Shown piece after piece: positions 32,506 through 43,628 of a stretch of DNA of 64,000 nucleotides (position 1 is its first letter; every line of letters begins with the position of its first letter). The notes under the pieces were generated by a model. It searched no databases. It was not told the DNA's origin and saw only the letters and a list, made by a program, of their open reading frames with translations. The position numbers and the translations under genes were made by a program. The DNA is taken from NCBI RefSeq assembly GCF_048773025.1, contig NC_133544.1, forward strand, positions 8,122,001 through 8,186,000, read 5' to 3'. This stretch comes from Camelus bactrianus. Lineage: Eukaryota > Chordata > Mammalia > Artiodactyla > Camelidae.

Positions 32506-32863
32506 TGAATCACCAGTGGGGCGGGGGGGAAGAAATGAAGTGAAAAACAGCTGAGCTAATTTTGAGCAGTTTCAACTCTTCTGGTAAGAGCAAAATACAT
32601 ACGCACCGACAAGCTCTGAAATACAAATTTAATGTTTTTCCGAAGATTCCACATAAGAGTTAAATGTTCTTCTATTTGCATTTAAGACTGGAAATGCACG
32701 GTGTAAAGGTGAACAAAACTCATGTCAATAATTTAATATTTTAATTTTTCTCAGAACAACATTAGATAGCAAGTAAAAACCACCATCACAAATTAAAGGA
32801 AAGAGACTATGAGAAAAGGGCAAACGTTTATATTTTAGTTCTTTCAATGGCATTTTTCTCCTG
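32506..32863. other. Unannotated AT-rich sequence
   Basis: No recognised repeat or gene feature. Confidence 0.35.
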
Positions 32864-33420
32864 TTTTTTTTTTTTTTTTTTTTTTTTTAACCAGGATCCC
32901 ATGTCTTTATTTTGCACCAAGCACTGCAAATTAGGTAGCCAGTCCTGAGAGCGGGACTTGGCTAAAGAGGAATTGCTGAATTCTTTGGGTTCCAGAAGGC
33001 AGGACAGGGACCCCTGAGCGAGGACAAAGGAGACAGATTTGGTACAGACGCTAGGAGTTCTTTGAAGAGAGGAAGTGATTCACGGTAGAGTGAGTTTCCA
33101 GGACTTAAATAACAAAGTCCCTGGTTCTGGAAGATTCCATGAAGAAATCAGAAGATGTCTACAGGGGACGCAGTGGACGAGGCTCCTGACGTGCGTGCGG
33201 GGGACCTCAGACTAACAATTCTGCAGCTTTTAGGACTTGTACTTGGGGGAGGGCGGGTTCACAGTCCCTCCTCTGAAGCACCCGTGTGACAGAACAGGAC
33301 ACAGACAGCTGGTCTCCGCCCCGGCTCCTGCCACCCGGGTTCCAAAGCCTTCGGAGTTTTCTGAGGGACAGGAGTGTCTTCTGTTAGCCATAAGCTCACC
33401 TGCCTTTGTGCTAATGAGGT
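32864..33420 (-). pseudogene. Possible retrocopied mRNA 3' end (unidentified parent)
   Basis: A pure run of 25 T at 32864-32888 is followed by TTTATT at 32906-32911. On the minus strand this is an AATAAA signal 18-24 nt upstream of a poly(A) tract, the spacing of a genuine mRNA 3' end. Upstream minus-strand sequence is non-repetitive, contains no long ORF, and is not one I recognise. It could be the 3' UTR of a processed pseudogene, an L1-mobilised transcript, or an unrelated repeat tail. No target duplication was found. Confidence 0.3.
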
Positions 33421-33422
33421 AG

Positions 33423-33565
33423 CTCTTTTTTTTTTTTTTAATTTTATTAGTAGACTTTATTTTTTAGAGCGGTTTCAGGTTCGTAGCAGAATTGAACAGA
33501 AAATACAGAGAATTCACACATAGCCCGCCCCACCCACACGTACACACTCCCCTGCCCTACTGAGG
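33423..33565 (-). mobile_element. Old L1 3' fragment, antisense
   Basis: A T-rich start, then 'gactttattttttagagcgg', 'tttcaggttcgtagcagaat' and 'ttcacacatagcccgccc' match the antisense L1M segment 'ttttagagcagttttaggttcacagcaaaattg'. Confidence 0.65.
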
Positions 33566-33689
33566 TAACTCTTGGTGGGCCCTCTGTGGCTTCCGGAGCC
33601 GGGCTGACTGTCAGAGGAACTAACCATGCGATTAGAATGTTGGCTTTCTCAGCCCTACCCTTGGGCCTCCTGGTAGGAAAGTGCCTGGA

Positions 33690-34740
33690 AACTGAATTCA
33701 GTCACCCATGGCCAATGATTCCATCACTCACGCCTACAAAATGGGATCCCCATCGAACCTCTACATGACAGGCTTTCTGTCCCCGAGGAGTTTGGGGAGC
33801 ACATCCATGTGCTAGGAAGGTGGTGCACCCCAAACTCCACGGGGACAGAAACTCCTGGGCTCTGGATCCTTGCAGACTTGGCCCTACATACATCTTCGTG
33901 TGGCTGTTCATTTGTATCCTTTATAATATCCTTCATAATAAACAAGTAATAGTGAGTGAAGCGTTTTCTGAAGTTCTATAAGCTGTTTTAACTGTGAATG
34001 CAAAGTATTGCCAGCCATATCAGCTCACAAAGGATGCTGCGGCCATCAAGTCATCAGCTGCTACTGCTACCCCCTGACAGTGAGCAGAGGGAGCTCAGGA
34101 TGGGGACACACAGGCAGCCCAGCCTCTGCAGCCACCCCTGACAGTGTCCCCTGAGGGAACTCAGGATGGGAAAGAACAGGACACTGGTCCTAGATAGCTA
34201 GGTGCACATCAAAGGAATGATTTCAACGAGCCCAGCAATTTGCACCTTCCCATCCATAGAAAAGTGCCAAATTCAATAACTTAAGATATCTGGTTTTCTT
34301 AAATTAACAGTAATATTTTAATGTTCTGACTACCTTTGTTGCAAAAAAGCTTCTGGCCCCTCCCTTGCCTGGGTGGAACAGTCTCTTAGAGCCATCTGAG
34401 AGGCTGCCTCCCGGGTTCAGGTCCTCAGAAAGTCCACCAAATAAAACAAAACTCTCAGTTTGTAAGTTGTGCATTTTAATTCAGTCCACACAACAAAGTA
34501 TTAAACCTGAAAAAAAGGGGTGGTTGTGAGAACCCCTCAACTTCATAACCAAGATGGGCAGAGGTGCAGGTAACTTACAGCTGGCTTCCGAAGTGGGTCT
34601 GAACCTGATTCTGAGTTACTGGTGCCAGAATGGAATTAAACTGTGGGACATCCCATTGGTATCTGGAGAAATGGAGAACTGATTGGTGTGGGGGAGAAAA
34701 CCCACACATTTTATGTCAGAAGTGTTGTAAATCAGTACAG
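33690..34740 (+). mobile_element. Mammal-wide LTR (family 'F'), sense, split by another LTR
   Basis: The left part ends 'ggctgttcatttgtatcctt' then 'cataataaacaagtaatag' (poly(A) signal region). The right part resumes at 34502 and runs to 'aaacccacacattttatgtc' and 'agaagtgttgtaa'. The same order, on the other strand, fills 57905-58695. Old, broken, no internal region. Family name not assigned. Confidence 0.6.
34009..34493 (+). mobile_element. Solo LTR (family 'C') nested in LTR F
   Basis: It starts 'tgccagccatatcagctcac' and carries AATAAA near 34440 ('caccaaataaaacaaaactc') with a short U5. CAAAGTAT occurs at 34001-34008 and 34494-34501, and host sequence is continuous across it. This is either a duplicated target or a 5-6 bp target with chance extension. 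A second copy lies at 40394-40855. Confidence 0.75.
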
Positions 34741-35149
34741 CTCACCCAGGGATCAGATTATTCCAGAATTCAGGACTTTCCAGATTTTAAGAAAGAAAAC
34801 ACTATACTTATAACATACATTAGGTAACACCTTTAAGGGAGCTTGAGAAGCACCCAGAATGAAACACTAGTATTTCTGGAGCCAACCACACGAAGGTGAT
34901 AACACCATGAAGAGACTCGTACCAGGGTTTGTTGGGAGAGGAGCTTGGGCGGGTCAGATTGTCCCCCAAATACAGGACGTCTTTTGGGATTCAGAGCTTT
35001 TGGACGTTGGCCTTGCAGGTCAGGGATTGTGAATCTGCATGTGACCCTCAGAACACTTCACTGACTTGAAAAATCAAAACAAAACGCCAGACAATGTTTA
35101 AACTGAGGCTCCTGAGACATTCTTAAATTTCATGATGGGAAGAGAGAAG
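34741..35149. other. Unannotated sequence
   Basis: No recognised repeat or coding feature. Confidence 0.35.
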
Positions 35150-35340
35150 CCAGCACCTGTACCAAGGTTTAGACCTGACCAATGGGCCAGGGGCTCCACT
35201 GTGTTTGATTCTCATGATGACCTCATGCGGGTGACTCATCCTCCTCCTCCTTTAGCAGATGAGGAAACTGAGGCTGGCATCACATAGTTAGTAAATGTTG
35301 GTGCCCACGTGGGACTCCAAATGCCACATTTCTCCGGGAT
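35150..35340 (-). mobile_element. MIR SINE, antisense
   Basis: 'tttagcagatgaggaaactg' and 'aggctggcatcacatagtta' followed by 'gtaaatgttggtgcccacg' match the antisense MIR core and head. Confidence 0.75.
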
Positions 35341-35804
35341 GTTCAAAAACTCCCACGTGCTGCCCTGGGATGTATTGCACGCAGTGGCTATTCAGCCAGA
35401 TGCCCCAGGACAGCTGTGTTGAATGTCAAACTTCTTCCTTATAAGGTGACAATTTACAAAGACCCTAAGCCTCTCAAGGCCCCCTGCTTTATCTTGCTGC
35501 CCCAGCTCCCACCCAGGAATCCTCCAGACTCCGACAGTGCAGCAGCCAAAGGGCAGACACTGCCTGGAGCAGGGGCCTCCTGCAGCCCTCCAGTCCTAGA
35601 GGCCAGAGGCTGTGCCCTCTTGTGACTTCACATTTGGCTTTCCCACCTGTTAGAGGAGTGCCAAGATCCTGTTATCCCCACCCTCAGGGGGGCCAGAGCC
35701 TCTGAGCATATAGCCTTCTGCTGAGAACAACGCTCCCCACCCAAGAAAGGTTGGAAAATTCTCCACAAGTCACACTATTCTAGTCCTCGCTGCCCTGAGC
35801 ATCA
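35341..35804. other. Unannotated GC-rich sequence
   Basis: No gene or repeat recognised. Confidence 0.35.
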
Positions 35805-35960
35805 CAATTTCTGGAGCTCTCGGTAAGAACGCAGACTTCTGGGCCCACCCTGACCTACTACAGAATCAGAGTCTCCAGGCAGGGGCCCAGGATGGTGTGT
35901 CATTCACAAGCTCTCCAGGCAAGTCCCATGATTGGGCAAGACAGGAGATCACTGCGTCAT
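35805..35960 (+). mobile_element. MER5A/MER5B hAT DNA transposon fragment
   Basis: 'aagaacgcagacttctgggc' near 35826, 'acagaatcagagtctccagg' near 35860 and 'cattcacaagctctccaggc' follow the MER5 order (ttaaaacacagattgctgggc ... cagaatctctgggggtggggcc ... acaagttcccaggtga). Non-autonomous and ancient. Confidence 0.7.
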
Positions 35961-36884
35961 TCCACTGATTTTGGTAAGAAGGATTAGCTCATTCAGATTT
36001 GGGGGCACAACAGTAAACAACACTCTATAGTTCTCACATGTAAGCAGCCTTAGAGACAGAAGCTCCCGGCTCTAACGATTTCGCCTTCTCTACAGCCACT
36101 TCCTCCCTTTGTCGATGGAGGTCTGTGTATACCTCTCCAGACTTCCGGCTCTGGTCCGGCCCACGTCCTGCCCTGGGCTGGCTGCTCCGCCTCCACTGGA
36201 TGGCCGCGGAGCTTTCAGGGCGTGTTCTCCAGTTGCCCCGCCTTTCCCCAGCTCATTGTAGGGATCTGAGATGCAGCAGGCTCCTATGCTGGCGATCAAC
36301 CCCAAATGTCTGTTTCTTGAGCTCAGTTCCAAACTGGATTGCTTTGGCAACCATCTGACAATGTACCTAAACGTGGGGAAATATTCCTTGTGTTCTCTGC
36401 CCTGAATCTTGAGAATTCTACTTAGGAACAGGCAGCCTAGTGACAGAGAGAAGGCTTTTCTCCTCTCCCTTTGCCCTGACGCTGACTGTGGCCGCTCACA
36501 AACCCTGTAGCCGCTCACAAACCCTGTAGCGACAGCCATGGACCTGTGCATCCCAAACAGCTCTTGGGAAATAGACTGCTTGGGTTTTTATGTTTCTCTT
36601 TTTCTGAAGGATGAAGAAATGTGGGGCCAAATAGAACGCTGGGGGAGAAAAATTCTTAGCCCCTGATGCTGCCAAAAGGAAGTGAAATTCTTTTCCATTT
36701 AGATCTCAGGAAATAATTTGTCATATTTGAAATCCTTTCCGAAATATTTACTGCTTGTAAACTTCCTGTTCCTCTCTCTTCCTATCTTTTACTACATGAT
36801 TTTACAACATTACAGAAGGAGGGAATAATGGTTGTGACAGAGCGAAATACTCTAAGTTCCTTAAAATGACAGTGCACATTTTGT
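35961..36884. other. Unannotated sequence with a small tandem duplication
   Basis: 'gccgctcacaaaccctgta' occurs twice in a row at about 36491-36528. A 153-codon minus-strand frame (36090-36551) covers it but has no recognised domain. Confidence 0.4.
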
Positions 36885-37005
36885 TGTGGAAAAGTTGGGA
36901 ACTGGAGCCTGGCAGCTCTGTTATTTATTGGCTGTTTGACTACAGGAAAGTTACTTAACTTCTCTGAACCTTGGTTTTGTTACAGAAAAAGGGGGTAATC
37001 ATTGC
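36885..37005 (+). mobile_element. MIR SINE
   Basis: 'aactggagcctggcagctct', 'ggctgtttgactacaggaaa', 'gttacttaacttctctgaac' and 'cttggttttgttacagaaaa' run in MIR order. Confidence 0.75.
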
Positions 37006-37009
37006 AGTA

Positions 37010-37505
37010 GTTTGAAAAATGGTGACAATCCTTCACCCCTCCCCGAATCCCACCCTTTGCCTTGAAGGTCCACTCATCAAGAAGTGGCATCCATTTCCCA
37101 CCCCTCTGAATCTGGTTGGGCCCTTTAATTTGCTTTAGCCGAGAGAGTGGTGGGTGCCTGTTCCAAGTCTAGGCTCAAGAAGCCTTGTACACTTCTGCTC
37201 CTTCTTGGAACCCCACTCAGCTGTCACGCGAGAAGATATAAGATAACTTACTGGAGGATGAGAGACGTGTGGAGCAGAAATGAGCCACTCTGGGCGGAGG
37301 TCATTCTAGATCAGCTAGCCTCCAGTCTACTGGGCCGCTGAGTACAGAGGTATAAGTGAACCCAGCTGAGGCTGGAACAATCTCTCAGATGAGCCCAAAC
37401 TGTCTACCTGTGAAATGGTGAGCTAAGTCAGTGGTTATGTTTGGAAGCCACTAGTTTGGGGGTGGTTTTGTTATGCAGTAAAAGCTGATATAACAGGCTT
37501 ATGTT
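37010..37505 (+). mobile_element. MLT1-type MaLR LTR, sense
   Basis: 'gggccctttaatttgcttta' near 37120, 'gaacccagctgaggctggaa', 'aatggtgagctaagtcagtg' and the terminal 'ggaagccactagtttggggg' ... 'gttatgcagtaaaagctgat' match a mammal-wide MaLR LTR 3' half. Ancient solo or broken fossil. Confidence 0.65.
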
Positions 37506-37918
37506 TCGGTGCTATTGTGTAAATAAAATTAGATACTATACATAAGACATCTGAATCAATACGTATTGACTGGCAGGATTTGTTTGGATGGGCTGTAACT
37601 CCAGCTGGTGTGTACATGTCATATCTCCTGGGTAGGGCATGTCAGTTTCAGTGTCTGTAGCTTATATTTGAAAATAAATATATTTCCCTGAAAAACATGA
37701 TGACAATATGAATGTAACGTTTCAAAAAGAACCCATAAAACTTAGCCATCATCCTACTGCCTCCATGACAGAATGAATGAAGTCCAGATACCTCAGCAGA
37801 GCTTGCAAAATCCTTTCAGGTCACAATCTAGATGCTGGTTGTTTTTTTTCTCCCCCCTTTCTTCCTCCTCATCGGTCTTTGTTAACTTCACATGCAGGCA
37901 AATGTCCTTCACATATAC
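37506..37918. other. Unannotated sequence
   Basis: AT-rich; no recognised feature. Confidence 0.35.
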
Positions 37919-37975
37919 TGCTTTTTTTTTTTTTTTTAATTGAAGCTTTGTGGCAACCCTGCCTTGAGCAAGTCA
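37919..37975 (+). mobile_element. Possible Tigger-like DNA transposon scrap
   Basis: 'aattgaagctttgtggcaac' followed by 'cctgccttgagcaagtc' resembles a Tigger (TcMar) interior sequence. It is very short and the assignment is tentative. Confidence 0.35.
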
Positions 37976-38160
37976 GAGCAAGGACCCTCCCTGCCCATCC
38001 CTGAAAGCCACTGGGGAGTTCGGATCTTTGGGGCATGAGCCACCTGTTCTCCTTGCTGAGTGCTGCAATGAACACCGTACTTTCCTTCGCCATGACCCAA
38101 TGTCAGTAAGTTGGCTTTGCTGCATGGTGGGTGAGCGGACCTAAGTCTGATTTGGTAACA
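37976..38160 (+). mobile_element. ERV LTR 3' part (family 'D'), sense
   Basis: 'gccacctgttctccttgctg' followed by 'agtgctgcaatgaacaccgt', 'cgccatgacccaatgtcagt' and 'gatttggtaac' parallels 46170-46352. It resembles the ruminant BTLTR1 group from memory. The 5' part is missing. Confidence 0.65.
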
Positions 38161-38400
38161 ATTAGGACCTCTGGTCGATAGCCAGTTGGCCACAAGCACA
38201 GATGATAACCTGAACTTGAAAATGGTGTATAAAGTGGCGGGGAGGTGTGTAGCTTTGTAGAACTGAGCCCTCATCCTTTGGGATCTGATGCTTTCTCCAG
38301 TGTCAGGACTGAGATGAATTGCCGGACACCTAGCTGGTGTTGGACACTTACTTGGTGGTGTGCAGGGGGGAAATCCCACATGCTGGAGTTGAGTGCAGAA
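38161..38400 (+). mobile_element. LTR family F tail, sense
   Basis: 'gtcgatagccagttggccac', 'agaactgagccctcatcctt', 'tgggatctgatgctttctcc' and 'gccggacacctagctggtgt' match the downstream end of LTR F. It directly follows the LTR-D remnant. Confidence 0.6.
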
Positions 38401-38654
38401 TCCTAAAATGACATCTTTTTTTTTTTTGACTCAGTTATTGCCCAGCCTTACCACATAGTAAGTTTTAATGAGTGTTGAAAGAAAGACTGAAAAGATAGAA
38501 TAAAGCAGCTCACAGCTGTACGTCAAGGCGTAGTATCAAAGTTCAGAGGTGGACAGATGCCAGGGAAGGGAGAAGACAGAGCAGGCAGCCTGTCCGGGGC
38601 TCCTCCCATCCGTCCACAAGGGCTCCCTGCTTACCTGGGCTTTGTGCTGGGATT
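38401..38654. other. Unannotated sequence
   Basis: A short T-run at about 38416, otherwise nothing recognised. Confidence 0.3.
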
Positions 38655-39600
38655 TTTTTTCTTTCACTGAATTTTAAAAATAAAACAAAAGTAGGGAGAA
38701 TCATATAATAACCTTCCCCAGGTATCCACCACCAGCTCCACTAATTATCCACATTTTGCTCACCTAATTTCATCCATCCCCCCTCTTTTGTTTTCCCAGA
38801 ATATTTTAAAGCAAATCCAAGATATCTTATCATTTCAATCATAAATACTTCAGTTTGTATCTCAAACAGATAAAGTCTTTAAAAATATATAATCACAAAA
38901 TCATCATCATGTGCAATACAATTAAAAGTAATTCCTTAGTGTTTGTTAATACATAGCCAAGGTCCACAATTCTCCAACTGCCCCACTTTTATTCTAATCA
39001 GCGTCCCCAAATGGCCCATGCATTGCATTTGGTTGGAATGTCTCTTAAACCTCCCTTTTACCCTCTGGAGAAATCAGACCGTTTGTCGTAGAATTTCCTG
39101 CATCCTTGTAATGTCCTTTGATGGGCTCCTCTAACCTTTGAATGTCCCATAAGCCGGAAATTCAGTCTAGAAGCTTGATTAGATTCAGGCTGAGTGATTT
39201 TGGCAGAAGGCAGTCATAGGTGGTTCTGGGTGTTTCCTAGTGCATCACACACCGGGAACACACATCGTCCGTCTGTTGTCCTACAGTGAGTGTGGCTGTG
39301 TCTCCCCATATAAAATTCTCATTAATCTTTTACCTGATGGTTTTAGAGTCTAACTGGGGTTGTTAATGAGGTCAGGAGAGGTTGCAAGATTCTAGCTGAC
39401 TGCTCTGAGCTCAGTCCCAGTGCCTCACTTTTTGCCTAAGGTTAGACATTAGTGGTTCACCTTCAGAATACAGCTCAAAGATATATTTTGTTTAAACTTC
39501 AGAGTGTTTCTTAAACAGTTGAGCCAATATTTTAACGTGGGGGTATCGTACATTGTAAAAATGCGTATTTCCAGATTCTTCTGAAAAAGCAGGATCCCAC
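38655..39600 (-). mobile_element. Ancient L1 (L1M/L1ME-like) 3' region, antisense
   Basis: 'tccaccaccagctccactaa', 'aatacttcagtttgtatctc', 'cccatgcattgcatttggtt', 'ggaatgtctcttaaacctcc' and 'ttgattagattcaggctgag' match a very old LINE 3' region widely seen in mammals. The subfamily is uncertain. Confidence 0.55.
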
Positions 39601-40069
39601 TGGTGCCAGGTCAGCCCTCCCACAGGGTGGCGGTCTACAGGATCTGACTAGTGGTGGACACTCTAGACACAGTGCATGCTCCTGGTTCTCTGTGTCCCTG
39701 CCCCACCCTCCTGTATCCCAAAGCTGAGACTGAGCCTCAACTGCATTGAATTGCTGTGCTGTTTTCCTTATGTTAGAGAAATTGTTCTCTGTGCTAAAGT
39801 CTCCATCAAAAGTTGTAAACCAAAAGATATTCCAAATGGGAACGTACTTTCAAGAAAATCAGCAAAGATTTTTTTTTTTTTTGGTGAAAATGACTTTTTT
39901 AAAAGTGAGAAGAATCAAGTAAATTGTCTGTGTTAAAAGAGTATGACTTGAGATGCCACTGGTTTACTACCAGCCACACTTGCTCATTAGCCTCTAGGCC
40001 ATAGAGTTTGCACCCCCTGCTCGATCCTCTCAGTAAGATCATCCAGTCCCATGACTTCAGCTACAATCG
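39601..40069. other. Unannotated sequence
   Basis: A T-run near 39870. No gene or repeat recognised. Confidence 0.35.
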
Positions 40070-40941
40070 TGCTATGGGCTGAACTCTGTTCTCTGAAATT
40101 CACCTTGGAACCCTAACCCCCAGTACAGAATTTGACCGTATTTGGTGATAGGACCATTAAAGAGGTGATTACATTGTAAGGAGGTAATATGCCTGGGCCC
40201 TAATTCAATATGACGGGTGAGGAGATTAGGACACAGAGATGTCAAGGGTGTATGTTCACAGAGGTGACGACGTGAAGAAGCAGCAAGAGGTATGCCATCT
40301 GCACACCAAGGAGAGGGGGCCTGAGAGGAAACCAGCCCTGCCGGCAGCTTGACCTTAGACTTCCAACCTTCAGAACCTGAGGGTGAAAAGTACTGCCTGC
40401 CACATCAGTAAACAAAGCCTTCAGCCACTACCGCTGCCCCTACGGTGAGCCTGAGGGAACTCGGGATGGAGACAAGCAGGCTGCCAGCTGGCAAGTCCTC
40501 AAGGGAGCCCCCGAGGGACTCAGGATGGGGAAGAACAGGATGCTGGCCCGAGATAGCCAGGTGTGTACCAAAGAATTGATTTCAGTGAGCCCAGACTTTT
40601 GCAACCTCCCATCTGTAGAAAAGCACTAAATTCCTTAACATGAGATGTCTGGTCTTCTTTCATTAACAGCGATCTTTCGATGTTCTGACTACCTGGTCTT
40701 TGTTGTAAAAGTTCCTATGTATCTTAGCTTCTCCCCTACCTCTTTGGAGCAGTCTCTCAGAGAGACCCGAGAGGCTGTGTCCTGGGCGTAAGTCTTCAGA
40801 AATGTTCACTGAATAAAACTAACTCTCAACTTTTAAGTATTGTTTTCAGTCAACAAAACCACGAGCAAATAAATTTCTATTGTTTTAGTCACCCACTCTG
40901 TCTGTAGTATTTCATTATGACAGCCGTAACAAACTTAGGCA
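40070..40941 (+). mobile_element. MLT1-type MaLR LTR, sense, split by LTR C
   Basis: It begins 'tgctatgggctgaactctg' and follows the MaLR order: 'aaccctaacccccagtacag', 'tgaccgtatttggtgatagg' and 'gggccctaattcaatatgac'. It ends 'aataaatttctattgtttta' ... 'gtaacaaacttaggca'. It is interrupted at 40394-40855. Old and broken. Confidence 0.85.
40394..40855 (+). mobile_element. LTR family C, second copy, nested in MLT1
   Basis: It aligns along its length with 34009-34493: 'tgcctgccacatcagtaaac', 'gaggctgtgtcctgggcgta', AATAAA near 40812 and 'ctaactctcaacttttaag'. Flanking MLT1 sequence is continuous across the insertion, but I could not find a clean target duplication. Confidence 0.75.
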
Positions 40942-42481
40942 CATCTCTCTACTTAAGGCCTGAAATTCACATCATGAGTTTACACTACTGGCCTAAACCC
41001 CAGACCAGAGTACCCAACAGCCTGCATTACAAAGCAAAAATCTTGCAGGTTTGAGCTAAGTTGCAGAGGCAGGAGTTGACTGTGGCGGGAGGATACAGGT
41101 GTAGTTACATTAGAGAGAAAAGAAAAAGAAGTCTGGACAAGGAGGTTGCAGTGAGACTGTAAAGTGCTGAGCAGCAGTAGGTTTTTTGGAGGCCGCCAAA
41201 GATTTTCAAACAAAGTGTCACTTGGGGAAGATGCATCATGTAACTGTTACCTTTCCTTATTAGGAGCTGTTGACATGCTTTAAAAGAATGTTCTGTTGTT
41301 GTGTTTTAATCCTTAATCCCACCAACCAAACATAGCCGCCTGCAATAAACATTTGTTGATTTCAATTGATTCAAGCTGTCTCACATCCAAACAAAAGGAC
41401 AGCACAGGCCCGAATGAGTATTCTGCCAAGTTGTGTGAACAAACACTTTTTTGTGCGCTAACTGCCCCGGGGGAAAGTCCTGGGCTCGGGCCCAAGTCAG
41501 GGCGAGGATGCAGCAGACAAACCCAGGGGAAGAATGAGTCCTGCCTGTGTCAGGTCAGGGGCCGAGCTGTCGGTGGGGATGGAGGAATTCACGCCTTGAC
41601 ATCACTCCCAAATGGGTAGCAATGAGAGAAAAAAACATAAGAAGGAAATACCCGAAACAGACATACTGGAACTCAAAAGCAAGATAAGCATCTCTGTGAA
41701 CCAGAAAAAGAACAGAAATGCAAAGCACTGAGTGAAATTCAGTGTAACAAGTAGGAGGGTTGCAGCCGGACTCATAAAGTCAGGGCATGGGGTTGGGGAT
41801 GGGGGGATGAGGGGGCCGGTGGGGAGGGCTCAATTCAGACAAGGGCTGAGAAAAAAATGGCCTATTACCTATGACTATAGCGTTAGGAACCTTTGGGACT
41901 AAGGAGGTAGGGCGGTAGGGAGGGCAAAGTCTCAGTGGCTGGCCCCATACCCTCCCACCCCTACTAATTTTGTAACCGGATTGTGGTCTCATTAGTGTTA
42001 ACAGGAGGCAAGAGCTCCAAAACCCAACATAGGTCCAGGTTCTACTCTGACAGTCCATTAACCTGGTGGAAGCAACAGACAGAATGCACATCTTAGGGAA
42101 AGTGAGAAATAAAAGTAGATGCAAAACCAAAAAACCTCTCAAATTGACTTTGAGTTTGTAAACCGAATATCAGAAACACATGAAAAAATTAATGCTGTGC
42201 AAGAGAGTCAACACACTGAGTAAAGGAACTTTCATTCTAGGTGAAAAAAGTTTTATGAAACACTATATATGATAAGATATGATAAGACTATAAAATAAAT
42301 ATGTTTAGGATGCTCAAAGAGTTAAAGGAATGCATTGCACTTTCTAAGAGAGGAAATAACGAAATCTGGCAGAAATTAAATTCAAGGAGAAATTTAATAT
42401 TTGAATTTTGAAGCCTAAATAAGAAATAAGGGATATGGAGGGACTTTTGTAGCCAGGAGAGCCCCACAGTGTCCTTCTGGG
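40942..42481. other. Unannotated unique sequence
   Basis: About 1.5 kb without a recognised repeat. A 120-codon minus-strand frame (41780-42142) has no known domain. Confidence 0.35.
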
Positions 42482-42775
42482 TTTCATAACCACCCCTTCC
42501 TTGGGTTTGATTAATTTTCTAGAGAGCTTCACAGAACCCAGAAACATTTTACTACTAGATCATCGGTTTATTGTAAGACGATGTAACTCAGAAACAGCCA
42601 GATGGAAGAGATGCAGAGAGCCAGGAGTGGGTGTGGGTGTGGGTGTGGGTGTTGGTGTGGAGCTTCCATGCCCTCTCAGATGCACCAGTCCCTCCCAACC
42701 TCCAGTCCAGCAGCTCTCCGAACCCTGTCCTCTTGTGTTTTTATGGAGGCTTTGCGATGTTGCTGGTAGATGTAA
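42482..42775 (-). mobile_element. LTR family F fragment, antisense, with expanded microsatellite
   Basis: 'ggagcttccatgccctctca', 'ccagcagctctccgaaccct' and 'tttatggaggctttgcgatg' match the reverse strand of LTR F. It is a broken fossil. Confidence 0.55.
42628..42660. repeat. (GTGGGT)n microsatellite
   Basis: Four to five GTGGGT units with one GTTGGT variant lie inside the LTR F fragment. Read on both strands it opens frames with runs of GVGVGV and PTPTPT residues. Confidence 0.92.
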
Positions 42776-42962
42776 GTAATGTCCACATTCTTGTACCTTC
42801 ACAAAAAGAATTCAAAGACAAGACTCAGAGGTTAAGCACCAGGGGTCCCTGGGCAGAAAAAGGAAAACAGAAACCTTTGGGCTGATAAGCGGTCACAACT
42901 TTGGAGGTGATGAGCAGCCTGGAGGCTAACAAAGAAAGGTGAGAAAAGGCAGGAATCTCCAG

Positions 42963-43530
42963 TGTCTGAATGTAACCTTTTGCTCATTATGCCCTCGTTT
43001 CAATAAAAATTAGCCTTGCAGATTAGAAGTACCCATCATGCACTGATGCCATGACACTTCAGAGCCAGACTAAATAAGGACACAAATCCCTCCTTCCTTT
43101 GGGAAGGTGGAGTTGGGATAAAAACCAGGGGATATGACCCCAAGCCCTTCCTTTCCCAGTGAATGTTCTGCCCATTCATTTTTACACTCTATGTAGCCAA
43201 CTTGCAAAAAAAAACCTCAGGGCAGCTGCTCCCCTGAGCCTGCCCGCTCTCGCCTTGAGAGTGTACTATCCATCCCTGAAGAAATACCACCCTGAACGCA
43301 CCCAATCTCGTCTGCACTATTGTTTCTTGACTGCTTTTCCTTTGTTTCTGAAATCCCTTCCTTCCCTTATTAGTAACTGCTTGAGTCCACTCTTTAGAAC
43401 TCAGGGAAGGCCTAGGAGACTAAAGCCTTTTTCTACAAATAAGAGATGAGGGGGCACGGAAAGGCCTTTGTACCTGAGAGAGCCCTGCAGGGTCCTGCTT
43501 GGTTTCAGTGGCATCCTTTAGTTGGCACAC
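42963..43530 (+). mobile_element. ERV LTR plus start of internal region (family 'E'), sense
   Basis: The LTR-like part runs from 'tgtctgaatgtaaccttttg' through 'ccttgcagattagaagtacc' to 'caatctcgtctgcactattg'. After it 'gtaactgcttgagtccactc' ... 'ctacaaataagagatgaggg' looks like a retroviral leader. A reversed copy of this junction lies at 45640-45935. Broken fossil, class I-like. Confidence 0.5.
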
Positions 43531-43628
43531 ATCAACGGTGTGAAATGGAGGCCAAGCTGGTTTGGGATTTATTTATCCAAAAGCTGTAAAGACAAGCAGG
43601 AGATGACCATGCAGCAGACTCTGGCTTT

